A DNA stretch of 38,179 nucleotides. It comes from DAOUFU01 sp034429275 (GTDB lineage: Bacteria; Chloroflexota; Anaerolineae; Aggregatilineales; Aggregatilineaceae). A program made the position numbers and the translations under genes. Below the pieces are notes generated by a model that worked only from the letters and a program-made list of their open reading frames with translations, ran no database searches and was not told the origin of the DNA. The stretch spans positions 1-38,179 of the forward strand of contig DAOUFU010000120.1 in assembly GCA_034429275.1 (NCBI GenBank). The letters are read 5' to 3'. Shown here piece by piece: positions 23,901-31,743 of the stretch. Within the stretch, counting starts at the first letter, position 1. The number at the start of each line of letters is the position of its first letter.

Positions 23901-24665
23901 ATGAAACGAGCAGCGACCCTTTTTGCGCTGATCACCACCGCCGCGTTGATCCTGGCAGCGCTTCCGGCCTATGCACAGGGCGGCGACGAGGAAGCGATCG
24001 CGGCGGCGCGTGGAGCCGCGCGTTATGCTGCATTTTGCCAGGCGTGTCATGGGCCGCAGGGCGAAGCAGTCGCCGACGGCCCGGCCTTTGCTGCGATCAG
24101 CTACGATCCTGAAGCCGCGCGGGCGGCGCTCGAAAACGGCGCACAGGGCGAGGACGGCGCTGTCATGCCCGCCTATGCCAGCGTACTCGGCGAGGAAGGA
24201 ATAGACGAGGTACTGGCCTATATGGCCACCTGGGGTACCGGAACCACGCCCGCCCTTCCCGAACCATCGCTTCATCTCGAAGGCGAGGCCGAAGTGCTGG
24301 CCGGGGCCGAAGTCTATGCCAAGACGTGCTATGGCTGCCACGCCGCAGAAGGCAAGGGGCGCGGGGTAGAAGGTTTCCCGGCCTTTGAATGGTCTGCCGA
24401 CAGCATAAAAGTCGTTGAGGACGGCGGCGATCTCGGCGCGGCACACGCGTTTGGCGCGGCGCATGGTGGCCCACTCAGCAGCGAGCAACTGGCCGCGCTG
24501 GAAGCGTATATCCACAGTTGGGGCGCGGAGGCACACGCCGAAAAATCTGCCGACACCGGCAGCAAGATCGCCGGGCTGGATGTTCTGCTGGTCGTGGTGG
24601 GTGTCGCCACTATTTTGATCGTCGGCGGCGTGTACGGCACCAACATCATCCGTACAGAAACCTGA
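23901..24665 (+). CDS. Membrane-anchored di-haem cytochrome c
   Basis: This 254-residue protein is an exported electron carrier. Residues 1-25 form a signal peptide (cleavage near AYA-QGG). Two cytochrome c domains follow, with CQACH (Cys46, Cys49, His50) and CYGCH (Cys143, Cys146, His147). A hydrophobic helix at ~227-247 anchors the C-terminus. The first domain has a likely axial Met (VMPAYASVL). The second domain has no Met after its haem motif; at the corresponding place it reads GAAHGGPLSSEQ, so a His may be the sixth ligand. The start has GCAGGAG upstream. The gene overlaps the next by one base. No oxidase or bc1 genes are adjacent, so its redox partner is unknown. Confidence 0.93.
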   Translation: MKRAATLFALITTAALILAALPAYAQGGDEEAIAAARGAARYAAFCQACHGPQGEAVADGPAFAAISYDPEAARAALENGAQGEDGAVMPAYASVLGEEGIDEVLAYMATWGTGTTPALPEPSLHLEGEAEVLAGAEVYAKTCYGCHAAEGKGRGVEGFPAFEWSADSIKVVEDGGDLGAAHAFGAAHGGPLSSEQLAALEAYIHSWGAEAHAEKSADTGSKIAGLDVLLVVVGVATILIVGGVYGTNIIRTET

Positions 24666-25156
24666 TGACTGCCGCATCCTCTTTCACCATCGTGCCGCTG
24701 GATGAGCGGCTCCGCCCGGCAGCCCAGGCCGCCATCGCGCGCGAATGGGGCGGGCTGACGATGGTGACGCGGGGCGTGCTGCACGACATGCGCGATCTGC
24801 CGGGCCGGGTCGCGCTGCGCGAGAGCGACATGATCGGGCTGGCGACGTACCGGCTCGACGGCGGGGAATGCGAGATCATGTCGCTGAACAGTTGGGTTGA
24901 GGGCATTGGCGTGGGGACAGCGCTGCTGGATGCTGTCGAGACGGCGGCGCGCGAGGCAGGCTGCCACCGCGTGTGGCTGATCACCACCAACGACAATCTG
25001 CCCGCGTTGGGATTTTACCAGCGGCGCGGCTACCGGTTGGTGGCGCTCTATCCCGGCGCAGTGGACGCGGCTCGCCGTCTCAAGCCGCAGATTCCGTTGG
25101 TCGGGCTGGGGAATATCCCGCTGCACGACGAAATAGAATTGGGAAAGGGCCTCTGA
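24665..25156 (+). CDS. GNAT-family N-acetyltransferase
   Basis: This 163-residue protein has the GNAT fold. Motif A for acetyl-CoA binding reads as VEGIGVGTALLDAVE (the V/I-x-x-x-x-G-x-G/A pattern), followed by GCHRVWLITTNDN and LGFYQRRGYR, the usual C-terminal motif B with its Tyr. The start ATG overlaps the cytochrome stop (TGATG), so the two are probably co-translated, though a functional link is not evident. The open frame extends upstream inside the cytochrome gene, but the conserved fold begins after 24665. The substrate is unknown. Confidence 0.88.
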   Translation: MTAASSFTIVPLDERLRPAAQAAIAREWGGLTMVTRGVLHDMRDLPGRVALRESDMIGLATYRLDGGECEIMSLNSWVEGIGVGTALLDAVETAAREAGCHRVWLITTNDNLPALGFYQRRGYRLVALYPGAVDAARRLKPQIPLVGLGNIPLHDEIELGKGL

Positions 25157-25167
25157 ATGCGGCCCTT
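25145..25167 (+). other. Hairpin between the GNAT and mscL genes
   Basis: AAGGGCC (25145-25151) pairs with GGCCCTT (25161-25167), leaving a 9-nt loop that contains the GNAT stop codon. There is no T-run after it, so read-through into mscL 33 bp further on is likely. Confidence 0.4.
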
Positions 25168-25199
25168 GGTGTGGGTCAGTTTACGAAAGGATCAAGGTC

Positions 25200-25664
25200 A
25201 TGAAAGGCTTTTTTGAGGAATTCAAAACGTTCATTGCACGCGGAAATGTGATTGACCTCGCTGTAGGTATCATCATCGGCGCAGCCTTCAACGACATCGT
25301 GAAATCGCTGGTCAACGACATCATCATGCCGCCCATCGGCAAGCTGATGAACAACGTCGATTTCACAAACCTGTTCATCAACCTCGGCGATGGTGATTAC
25401 CCATCGCTCAAGGCCGCCCAGGAAGCAGGCGCAGCGACTATCAACTACGGCCTGTTCATCAATACGGTGATTAACTTCCTCATTGTGGCCATCGTGGTAT
25501 TCATCCTGATCAAGCAGATCAACCGCCTCAAAGCTCAGCCGAAGCCCGCCGATCCGACCACCAAGACATGTCCCTTCTGCCATACCGAAATCCCGATCGC
25601 CGCCGTGCGCTGCCCGCACTGCACCTCGCACCTGGAGGAAGCAACAGCCCCGGCCCAAAAGTAG
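25200..25664 (+). CDS. mscL: Large-conductance mechanosensitive channel with C-terminal zinc ribbon
   Basis: MscL is a homopentameric safety valve that opens under membrane tension in osmotic downshock. The protein has the canonical start MKGFFEEFKTFIARGNVIDL, first transmembrane helix ~17-45, external loop, and second helix ~82-105. In place of the usual short helical bundle, the C-terminal tail (~115-154) carries a zinc-ribbon-like C-x2-C-x10-C-x2-C (Cys124, 127, 138, 141). Total length 154 exceeds the usual ~130-140. The tail could alter gating, assembly or partner binding in the cytosol; this is inference. A ribosome site (AAGG) lies just upstream. It probably shares a transcript with the cytochrome and GNAT genes. 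Confidence 0.95.
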   Translation: MKGFFEEFKTFIARGNVIDLAVGIIIGAAFNDIVKSLVNDIIMPPIGKLMNNVDFTNLFINLGDGDYPSLKAAQEAGAATINYGLFINTVINFLIVAIVVFILIKQINRLKAQPKPADPTTKTCPFCHTEIPIAAVRCPHCTSHLEEATAPAQK

Positions 25665-25665
25665 C

Positions 25666-25718
25666 CCCCTGGTCATGCAGGGGTTCACCGTGGGGGCGTA
25701 GTGCATACGCCCCCGATT
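25666..25718 (+). terminator. Double hairpin after mscL
   Basis: A first stem (25666-25671 with 25678-25683) is followed by a perfect 9-bp stem (25692-25700 with 25706-25714, 5-nt loop). Only three T residues follow, so termination may be weak or factor-assisted. Confidence 0.6.
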
Positions 25719-25763
25719 TGTTCCCGCCCGGCCCAGACATGGGAACATGCACCCTGAATGGGC

Positions 25764-25769
25764 TATAAT
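25764..25769 (+). promoter_or_regulatory. -10 element of the PHP phosphatase gene
   Basis: A perfect TATAAT lies 41 bp before the ATG at 25810. The -35 region is poor (GGGAAC at 17 bp). Confidence 0.45.
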
Positions 25770-25809
25770 GTGCGCAACGCAAGCGACATGATGAGGGCAC
25801 ACAGGGTTC

Positions 25810-26634
25810 ATGAGCGGTTCAGCTTCCCCACTCTTCCCGCAAGATTACCACGTCCACACCCATTTCAGCGTCGATTCGCAGGTGAGCATGGCGCAGATGT
25901 GCCACGCTGCGTTGGAACTGGGCATTGGTGAGATCGCGTTCGCCGACCACTTCGATAACCACCCCGGCGATTATGGGCGCGGGTTTTATGATCCACAGGC
26001 ATATTTTGCCGCGCTGGAACAGGCGCGCCGGGAATTTGAGCCGCGCGGCCTGACGATTCGGGCGGCGGTCGAACTGGGCGAGGTTCACCGCTTCGAGGAA
26101 GAATGGCAGCCGGTGATCCGCCGCTGGCCCTACGACGTGGTCCTGGGCAGCCTGCATTGGGTGGGCGATCAAAGCGTGTTCGACCAGGAATTCCTGGCTT
26201 CGCGCCCGCCTGAGGAAACGATCGGGGCCTACTTCGACGAGCTGGCGGCGATGGCGCGTCACGGTGGCTTCGATATCCTCGCCCACCCGGACATCATCAA
26301 GCGGGCCGGATACGTGGTCTATGGCCGGTTCGAGATCGCCGAATGGGAAGAGCGCGTGCGTGCGGTATGGCAGGGCTGCATCGACAACGGGATCGCGGTG
26401 GAGATCAACACGTCCGGGCTGCGGCAGCCTGTCGCCCAGACCTTCCCCACCCTCGAAGCGCTGCGTTGGTATCGCGAGATGGGCGGCGAACGCCTGACCA
26501 TCGGCACCGATTCGCACCGGGTCGAGACTGCCGGGTTTGGGCTGGCCCAGGCTCTGGAGATCGCGCGCGAAGCCGGGTTCCGCCGCCTGTGCGTATTCGA
26601 GCGCCGGAACGTCACCCGCTGGATTGAGATTTGA
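25810..26634 (+). CDS. PHP-domain phosphatase, histidinol-phosphatase (HisK) like
   Basis: This 274-residue PHP-family metal-dependent phosphatase shows all the metal-binding motifs in order: DYHVHTHFS (H-x-H), FADHFD, a conserved Glu in VELGE, LGSLHW, LAHPDI and GTDSHR. Length and motif spacing match HisK, the histidinol-phosphate phosphatase of histidine synthesis in Gram-positive and some other bacteria. No other his gene is near, so a related phosphoesterase role remains possible. It has its own promoter-like element and a strong terminator. Confidence 0.88.
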   Translation: MSGSASPLFPQDYHVHTHFSVDSQVSMAQMCHAALELGIGEIAFADHFDNHPGDYGRGFYDPQAYFAALEQARREFEPRGLTIRAAVELGEVHRFEEEWQPVIRRWPYDVVLGSLHWVGDQSVFDQEFLASRPPEETIGAYFDELAAMARHGGFDILAHPDIIKRAGYVVYGRFEIAEWEERVRAVWQGCIDNGIAVEINTSGLRQPVAQTFPTLEALRWYREMGGERLTIGTDSHRVETAGFGLAQALEIAREAGFRRLCVFERRNVTRWIEI

Positions 26635-26646
26635 GACAGGCACGAC

Positions 26647-26679
26647 AGGGGCGGGCATCGATGGCCCGCCCCTTTTTTT
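26647..26679 (+). terminator. Rho-independent terminator after the PHP phosphatase gene
   Basis: A perfect 10-bp stem (26647-26656 with 26664-26673) with a 7-nt loop is followed by a run of T. It also separates this gene from the convergent gene ending at 26710. Confidence 0.93.
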
Positions 26680-26709
26680 GTTCACCCCCAGGCCGGTACC
26701 TGAGCGCGC

Positions 26710-28890
26710 TTAGGGCGCGTTGTACACCCGGTAGCTGATCCAGATCGTCTGGTCCTGGCGGTTGTCAATGCGCAGCACGGCCCGTCGGCCCTCGGCCAGC
26801 GTCATCCCATACACCGAACCGACCAGCACCTGGTCGGTGGTCAGGCCGCCGGCGTTGTTGATCAGGCCCGGCTGGAGCATATCGTAATGGGCGTTCTCAT
26901 ACGTGCCGCCGATCAACCCGATCATCGCGCCGTTCCTCATCCCCAGGTTATAGCCATCCCACTGCACATCGGCCATGCCGCCGTACAGGTCCCATTCCTG
27001 GCCAGGGCTGAGCTGGAGATTGGCCTGCTGGGCAAAGAGTGGGTAATCTGCCCGGTAGGATACGTTGAAGGTATTGTTATTTTCGTCGAGTTCAGATACT
27101 TCCTTATTGAGATCGGCCACCACCGCCTCGGTGAAAACACCGGTCCCGGCCAGGGTACCTGTCAGTTGGACCTGGGTCGCCTGGCCACCGGCCAGCCCAT
27201 CCACATTCACCGCCATATAGACATTGCCCGGCTGCAAAGTTGCGGCCACGGCAAACCGCCCGGCAGCGCCACCGCCTGCATTGCGCACAGTCACCGTCAG
27301 CGAGAACGGCTGGCCGGGCACCGGCTGGGCCGGGCTGAGCACCGCCGCATCAATGACGATATCGGGCACCGGGGCCAGGGTGGGCGTGAGCGTCGCGCCA
27401 ATGGTCGGAGTCGGCGGCGGGGCGACGATGGAAACGGTGGTCAGGTCGCCAATGGTGAGCACATATTCGGTCTTGACCCAGCCTACCGCGCCGGAAATGT
27501 CGATCAGCAGCCAGCTATAGTCGGGAATCGCGCCCAGGATGCGGTAACGCTCGCCCCGGTTGATCTGCGTCACCCGGTCATACTCAAAGGCCGGGCCGGA
27601 ACGCACGTTGAGCACGTTGACGTTCACCTCCACCCAGGCTCCAGAAAGGGTCGCGGTGGGAGGCACGGTCACCAACGGCGCAGGAGTCGGTTCGGGGGTG
27701 GGCTGTTCCGCAGGTGTGAGCGCCAGCCGCGTGATGTCATCGAACAGCGCGATCACTTCCTGGCCGCCGAAGGGCCTCACCCGGTAGACGACCGTCAGCC
27801 GCGCGAGATCGCCATTGCCATAGTCGAGCGGGTGCAGCGTGCCCTGAACGAGGGTTTGCGGCGCGCCGCCGATCAGCCCGGCCTGAATATCGGCAGGGGC
27901 GCTTCCCCACCGCTGGACCACGCCGCGCAAAAACCACACCGCGTCATAGGCTGCGGCGGCGTGTGCATTGGGCACCTGCCCGAAGGTAATCGCATAATCG
28001 CGCAGGAAGATCCGCGTGGCATCGTTGGGCGTGGCATAGGACCACGAATTCGCGCCCAACATGCCGCTGGTTTCGTCATCGGTAAGCAAGGCCGACTGAA
28101 CCAGTTGATCCGCATTCCGATAGGCGAACACGCCGGTCCACCCGGCCTGGCGCAGACCGCGCAGCAGAGCGGCGGCATCCTCTACCGGCCCCCACATCAC
28201 CACCGCCTGCGGCAAGACCCCAATGATTCGCTGAACCTGGTTGGGGATATCGGACCCATCGGGCATCTGGACTTTGAGCGCCGGACGCACACCCATCTGC
28301 GCTTCAAAGCTCAGCAGGGCTTCGGTCGAAGCGACATCGGTCTGGACCAGGACAATGGAGTTCAGGCCGAGGTCTGTGCTGATGGTTTCGGCCAGCGCAT
28401 AGCTGTAGGCCCGTTCGGGTGCGCGCGTGCGAAAGATGATGTCGGCCAGGTCGTCGTTGGTCAGCCGGTCGAGCGTGGCGCTGCTCAGAATCGGGACCGT
28501 GCTGGCGCGCATCGCGGCGAAATTCTCCGCCGTGATCACATCGTTTGAGTCCGGCCCCAGGATCACCGATGCGCCCAAACGCACAAAATCATCGATCGAG
28601 GTGCTCAGGTTTTCCGGTGTGAGCGGCAGCGGCATGGTCAGCAGATTGAGCGTATAGCGCGTGCCGTCGAGCGCCGTGACGCCGCCAATGGCGTTGATCT
28701 GTTCGATGGCGAGCTGCGCACCGTTGGCCGAGGCGCTGCCGGCCATCCCCAGGTAGCCAATATTCAGCACATCGCCCTCTTGGGCAGCCGGAGCCGCCAG
28801 GGTCGCCGGGGCTACCAGCCCGACCACCAGGGCAGCGATCACCAGCGCGAGCGCTGCGATCCAGGCACGGGCGCGCTGTGGATAGTTCAT
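26710..28890 (-). CDS. Exported periplasmic-binding-protein-like protein with SH3 and CARDB modules
   Basis: The 726-residue protein has a signal peptide (residues 1-33, cleavage near LAAPAAQ). Residues ~35-395 form a type I periplasmic binding fold like LivJ-type amino-acid receptors (LNIGYLGMAGSASANGAQLA..., VILGPDSNDVITAEN..., AHAAAAYDAVWFL). A Pro/Thr linker precedes a bacterial SH3 domain (~418-475, VNVLNVRSGPAFEYDRV... W-V-K-T-E-Y). A CARDB-like beta-sandwich (~508-605, ending ELDENNNTF) and a C-terminal beta domain of unknown type follow. No ABC permease or ATPase gene accompanies it, so it may be a surface sensor or wall-associated receptor rather than a transporter subunit. The ATG at 28890 has AAGAGG upstream; the frame's upstream extension lacks these features. 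Confidence 0.85.
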   Translation of the reverse strand: MNYPQRARAWIAALALVIAALVVGLVAPATLAAPAAQEGDVLNIGYLGMAGSASANGAQLAIEQINAIGGVTALDGTRYTLNLLTMPLPLTPENLSTSIDDFVRLGASVILGPDSNDVITAENFAAMRASTVPILSSATLDRLTNDDLADIIFRTRAPERAYSYALAETISTDLGLNSIVLVQTDVASTEALLSFEAQMGVRPALKVQMPDGSDIPNQVQRIIGVLPQAVVMWGPVEDAAALLRGLRQAGWTGVFAYRNADQLVQSALLTDDETSGMLGANSWSYATPNDATRIFLRDYAITFGQVPNAHAAAAYDAVWFLRGVVQRWGSAPADIQAGLIGGAPQTLVQGTLHPLDYGNGDLARLTVVYRVRPFGGQEVIALFDDITRLALTPAEQPTPEPTPAPLVTVPPTATLSGAWVEVNVNVLNVRSGPAFEYDRVTQINRGERYRILGAIPDYSWLLIDISGAVGWVKTEYVLTIGDLTTVSIVAPPPTPTIGATLTPTLAPVPDIVIDAAVLSPAQPVPGQPFSLTVTVRNAGGGAAGRFAVAATLQPGNVYMAVNVDGLAGGQATQVQLTGTLAGTGVFTEAVVADLNKEVSELDENNNTFNVSYRADYPLFAQQANLQLSPGQEWDLYGGMADVQWDGYNLGMRNGAMIGLIGGTYENAHYDMLQPGLINNAGGLTTDQVLVGSVYGMTLAEGRRAVLRIDNRQDQTIWISYRVYNAP

Positions 28891-29192
28891 GGTATGCCTC
28901 TTCACGGGCTTCCTCCGATCCCTTGCCATTCGAGCAAAACCCAACTGATGCCCTGAATTATATAGGACGGTCGCGAGTCTTGCCTAGCGGCACAACGGGC
29001 CGCTCACGACATCGGATTCGGGATCGCAGGCGGACCCATGGGCCGAATCATAACTTGTGCAAAAAAAGGAACCGTGCCACAATGAATGGTACAAAAGTCC
29101 TATGGTCAATGGGGGAGGGACAAAGCTCGTTTGGCGCGTGCATCGCAAACGGGGGCAGTGCGCGCCGGTACACATTTTGAGGAGAGGATGCC
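28891..29192. other. Divergent regulatory region between two genes
   Basis: This 302-bp gap contains no supported gene. Leftward: a perfect TATAAT on the reverse strand (28962-28957) about 67 bp upstream of the binding-protein start, with a weak -35. Rightward: TTGTGC (29055-29060), 17 bp, CACAAT (29078-29083) with a TGC extension, about 110 bp upstream of the BON-like gene. A strong ribosome site (GAGGAGAGG) ends the gap. Nothing else is evident. Confidence 0.5.
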
Positions 29193-29426
29193 ATGCAGTA
29201 CAGACGCCAGGCGCTCCATCACCTGATTGTCCGCGCGCTGAGCCGGAACAGCTTCACCGCCGATCAGCCCATCACCGTGACCGTGCGCGGTCACCTTGTC
29301 ATTCTCTCCGGCACTGTGAACCATGCCGACCTGATTCCCGAAGCCGTTGCCACCGCTGAAGCCGTCGCCCCGTTTGTGACAGTCATCAGCCGGCTGCGAA
29401 TACGCGGCGCGCGCGTCCGGGTGTGA
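29193..29426 (+). CDS. Small BON-domain-like protein
   Basis: The 77-residue protein matches the BON pattern: an initial helix, then ITVTVRGHLVILSGTV (strand-glycine-strand), a helix with alternating Ala/Val (PEAVATAEAVAPF), and a last strand (VISRLRIRG). BON domains bind phospholipid or other surfaces and are usually in secreted or membrane proteins. This one has no signal peptide, so its location is uncertain. It starts after GAGGAGAGG and is followed by a terminator, so it is monocistronic. The assignment rests on pattern only. Confidence 0.65.
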   Translation: MQYRRQALHHLIVRALSRNSFTADQPITVTVRGHLVILSGTVNHADLIPEAVATAEAVAPFVTVISRLRIRGARVRV

Positions 29427-29468
29427 TCTCCCCTGGCATCGAACGCCTTGCCCAAGTGAATTTGACAG

Positions 29469-29499
29469 CGCCGCTGCCGCGTGCAAGCGGCGTTTTTTT
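29469..29499 (+). terminator. Rho-independent terminator after the BON-like gene
   Basis: A 7-bp stem (29469-29475 with 29486-29492) with a 10-nt loop is followed by seven T residues. Confidence 0.9.
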
Positions 29500-29549
29500 A
29501 TACAGGTTGGGCATCCCTCATACAGGGAGCTAAATATGCTGAATGACAC

Positions 29550-29582
29550 TTGGCCCGGCGCACACGATGGATTATAGTGTGT
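29550..29582 (+). promoter_or_regulatory. Promoter with overlapping candidate ArsR operator
   Basis: TTGGCC (29550-29555) lies 17 bp from TATAGT (29573-29578). The inverted repeat CACAC (29561-29565) / GTGTG (29577-29581) straddles the -10, the usual operator position for an autorepressing ArsR-family protein. A direct repeat ATGACAC (29543-29549 and 29588-29594) brackets the site. Confidence 0.55.
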
Positions 29583-29662
29583 GAAAAATGACACAGTGGC
29601 ATTGAAACAACCATTCTGGAGTGATTTGGCCCATGCGTGAATGGCCACGCAAAGGAACAGCC

Positions 29663-30424
29663 ATGTTATCAGACGAGCAGGCGATGGAAATCTTCCGCAC
29701 GCTGGCCGATGCCAATCGGTTCCAGCTTTTCCGGTTGCTGCTGCGCGGCGATTACACCAATTCCGAACTGATGGAAGCCACCCAACTCAGCCAGAATTTG
29801 CTGTCTCATCACCTGACAGTGCTGGCTAACGTCGGCTTGATCGAGGCGCAACGCAGCGTTGGCGACGCGCGACGGCACTATTACAGCGCCAACCTGGACG
29901 TCGTCAAAGCTTTTGGTCAGTGGTGGGACGCAACCACTTTCCACGAAATTGAGCGCATTCCCGCGGTGAAAGACACCCCGGAAGTTCTGTTCCTCTGCTT
30001 GCGGAATTCCACCCGGTCTTTGATGACCGAGGCCGTTGCGCGCCACATTGCACGCGACGCGCTGCGCCCCTGGAGCGCAGGCGTGCTTGAGGGCGGCAAG
30101 ATCGAGCCTTCGATGCTGCGCGTGCTGCAGGAATTCAACATCCCCGCCGACTCGCTGCAGCCGCGAACCCTCCACCAGCTTGGCAAACGCGACTTCGATT
30201 ACGTCGTCACCGTCTGCGATATTGTCCACGAAGGCGGCCTGCCCTCCGACTTGCGCGCCCGTGAGGTGCTGCACTGGTCGCTGCGCGATCCGGCAGCCTC
30301 ACCCGATCCCGATCGCCAGGTGGACGAAACGCGCCAGTTGTATTACGACATCACCGAGCGGCTCTCGGCGTTTGTGCAGCGCGTGGTATTGGACAAAAAC
30401 CCGCAGTCGAACGAGCCATCGTAG
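29663..30424 (+). CDS. ArsR-type regulator fused to a low-molecular-weight phosphatase/arsenate-reductase-like domain
   Basis: The N-terminal ~95 residues of this 253-residue protein are a winged helix of the ArsR type (FRTLADANRFQLFRLLLRG, ELMEATQLSQNLLSHHLTVL). Residues ~105-250 form a low-molecular-weight tyrosine-phosphatase fold with the C-x5-R loop CLRNSTRS (Cys112, Arg118). Compared with thioredoxin-coupled arsenate reductases (C-T-G-N-S-C-R-S), the loop is altered. The segment VVTVCDIVHEGGLP keeps one later Cys (Cys185) but has Gly where the second shuttle Cys is expected. Arsenate reduction by the usual three-Cys route is therefore doubtful; phosphatase activity or ligand sensing is possible. 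ATG 29663 follows AAGGA at 7 nt. No arsenite pump gene is adjacent. Autoregulation is suggested by the operator-like repeat. Confidence 0.85.
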   Translation: MLSDEQAMEIFRTLADANRFQLFRLLLRGDYTNSELMEATQLSQNLLSHHLTVLANVGLIEAQRSVGDARRHYYSANLDVVKAFGQWWDATTFHEIERIPAVKDTPEVLFLCLRNSTRSLMTEAVARHIARDALRPWSAGVLEGGKIEPSMLRVLQEFNIPADSLQPRTLHQLGKRDFDYVVTVCDIVHEGGLPSDLRAREVLHWSLRDPAASPDPDRQVDETRQLYYDITERLSAFVQRVVLDKNPQSNEPS

Positions 30425-30476
30425 GACGAACGCAGGCTGACGCTCGCCCTATCGTATGTGCGCGGCGCGGGTGATT

Positions 30477-30485
30477 TGTTACAAT
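30477..30485 (+). promoter_or_regulatory. Extended -10 promoter of the second L,D-transpeptidase gene
   Basis: TGT followed by TACAAT (30480-30485) forms an extended -10 with no clear -35. RNA would start near 30492, so ATG 30492 would be at the very 5' end and GTG 30561 is the better start. Confidence 0.5.
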
Positions 30486-30560
30486 ACCCGGATGCACGTC
30501 TCGCCATCCCCAGGCGGACGCGCAGCAAACGCTCGTCCAACAAGCGCCAGGAGGTCCTCA

Positions 30561-31637
30561 GTGCATCGTCGCTGCTTGATTCCCCTATTCTCTGTGCTGA
30601 TTCTTGCGCTGGTATGGAGTGGCTGGTCACCTCATGCTCAGGCTGCCGGACCCGACCGGGCCGCCTGCCTGAGCGATCCATTTGGGCCGGGCTGCACGGC
30701 GGGCCTGCCCAGTGTCGAATATCAACTGCTGCTTGACGAAATGCTGCTGCACCCCCATCCCGATGTTCGCCCGCTCGCCGTCAACGTGCAGGAAATCGCC
30801 AAGTTCGCCTTCATGAAGATCATCGGCGGGGCGGCGACCATCTACGACGCGCCCGGCGGCAATCCCATCGGCAGCATTGATCCGGGCTTTACCTATGTGA
30901 CAGTGAGCGGTCGGCAGGGCGACTGGATTCAGATCAACGCCGGGCAATGGATGGCCGCCTCGCAGCTAGCGGTGGCGCGGCCCAGCGAATTTGCGGGCGT
31001 CTACCTGGACCGCGACCTGAAATACCCGATGGCCTGGATGCTCGTGCCCACCTATCCCAGCGCCTATCCCGGCGCAGCGGGCGATCAATCGCGCCCCATC
31101 ATCGAACGCTACACGCGGGTGAATATCTTCGCCACGTCGGTAGTCGATGGGTGGGAATGGTACCTGATCGGCCCCGAACAGTGGGTCCGGCAGACCAGCG
31201 TTGCTCGTGTGCTGCTGATCGACCGCCCCGAAAAGGTCAAGGGGCGGTGGTTTGCCATCGATCTGTTCGAGCAGGTGCTGGTCGCCTATGAGGAAGATCG
31301 ACCGGTCTTTGCCACGCTCATTTCATCCGGCCTGCCCGATTGGGACACCAATGAGGGCACCTTCAATGTAACCATCCGCCAGCGCAACGGCCACATGAGC
31401 GGCGCGGAAGGCCAGACCGATTTTTACTCGCTGGAGAACGTGCCCTGGGTGATGTATTACGACGGGGCGATCTCGATTCACGGGACGTACTGGCATGATG
31501 GCTTTGGCTACCGACACAGTCACGGCTGCGTGAACATGACCATTACCGACGCCTATTGGGTGTTCAACTGGAGCGCCGACGGCGGTTACGACAAGCCGTT
31601 TGTGCACGTCTGGTCGAGCGGCGTGTACCAGGACTAG
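30561..31637 (+). CDS. Exported L,D-transpeptidase with SH3-like domain
   Basis: This 358-residue wall-modifying enzyme uses a GTG start, chosen because AGGAGG (30549-30554) lies 6 nt upstream and a clean signal peptide follows at once (MHRRCLIPLFSVLILALVWS..., cleavage near AQA-AGP). Residues ~85-140 form an SH3-like module (IYDAPGGNPIGSIDPGFTYV, DWIQINAGQWM). Residues ~225-350 are the YkuD catalytic domain: IHGTYWHDGFG and then HSHGCVNM with catalytic Cys323. The catalytic signature closely resembles that of the gene at the left edge, but the accessory domain differs (SH3-like instead of LysM). A strong terminator follows. It probably cross-links or anchors to peptidoglycan outside the membrane. 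Confidence 0.92.
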   Translation: MHRRCLIPLFSVLILALVWSGWSPHAQAAGPDRAACLSDPFGPGCTAGLPSVEYQLLLDEMLLHPHPDVRPLAVNVQEIAKFAFMKIIGGAATIYDAPGGNPIGSIDPGFTYVTVSGRQGDWIQINAGQWMAASQLAVARPSEFAGVYLDRDLKYPMAWMLVPTYPSAYPGAAGDQSRPIIERYTRVNIFATSVVDGWEWYLIGPEQWVRQTSVARVLLIDRPEKVKGRWFAIDLFEQVLVAYEEDRPVFATLISSGLPDWDTNEGTFNVTIRQRNGHMSGAEGQTDFYSLENVPWVMYYDGAISIHGTYWHDGFGYRHSHGCVNMTITDAYWVFNWSADGGYDKPFVHVWSSGVYQD

Positions 31638-31665
31638 CGATCCCAACGGCCCCGCGAATAACTAC

Positions 31666-31715
31666 AAAGCGGCTGGTAAGGGCATCTCCCGAAGGGAAAT
31701 AACCAGTCGCTTTTT
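31666..31715 (+). terminator. Rho-independent terminator after the L,D-transpeptidase gene
   Basis: A 12-bp stem (31666-31677 with 31702-31713, one G-T wobble) encloses a 24-nt loop that can itself pair GGG with CCC, and is followed by TTTTT. The stem begins with AAA, so it may also work weakly for the convergent ABC gene. Confidence 0.85.
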
Positions 31716-31743
31716 GCTGCCTACACACTGCCCACGCCCAGGG

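Noticed and set aside
26887..28548. A 553-codon rightward open frame opposite the binding-protein gene
   Set aside because: Same shadow pattern; no ribosome site or domain. The leftward gene has a signal peptide, SH3 and CARDB modules.
29663..30424. Arsenic-resistance operon
   Set aside because: The fusion protein lacks the usual arsenate-reductase Cys set, and no arsenite pump or permease gene is adjacent; the ArsA-type ATPase is 7 kb away and of the single-domain type.
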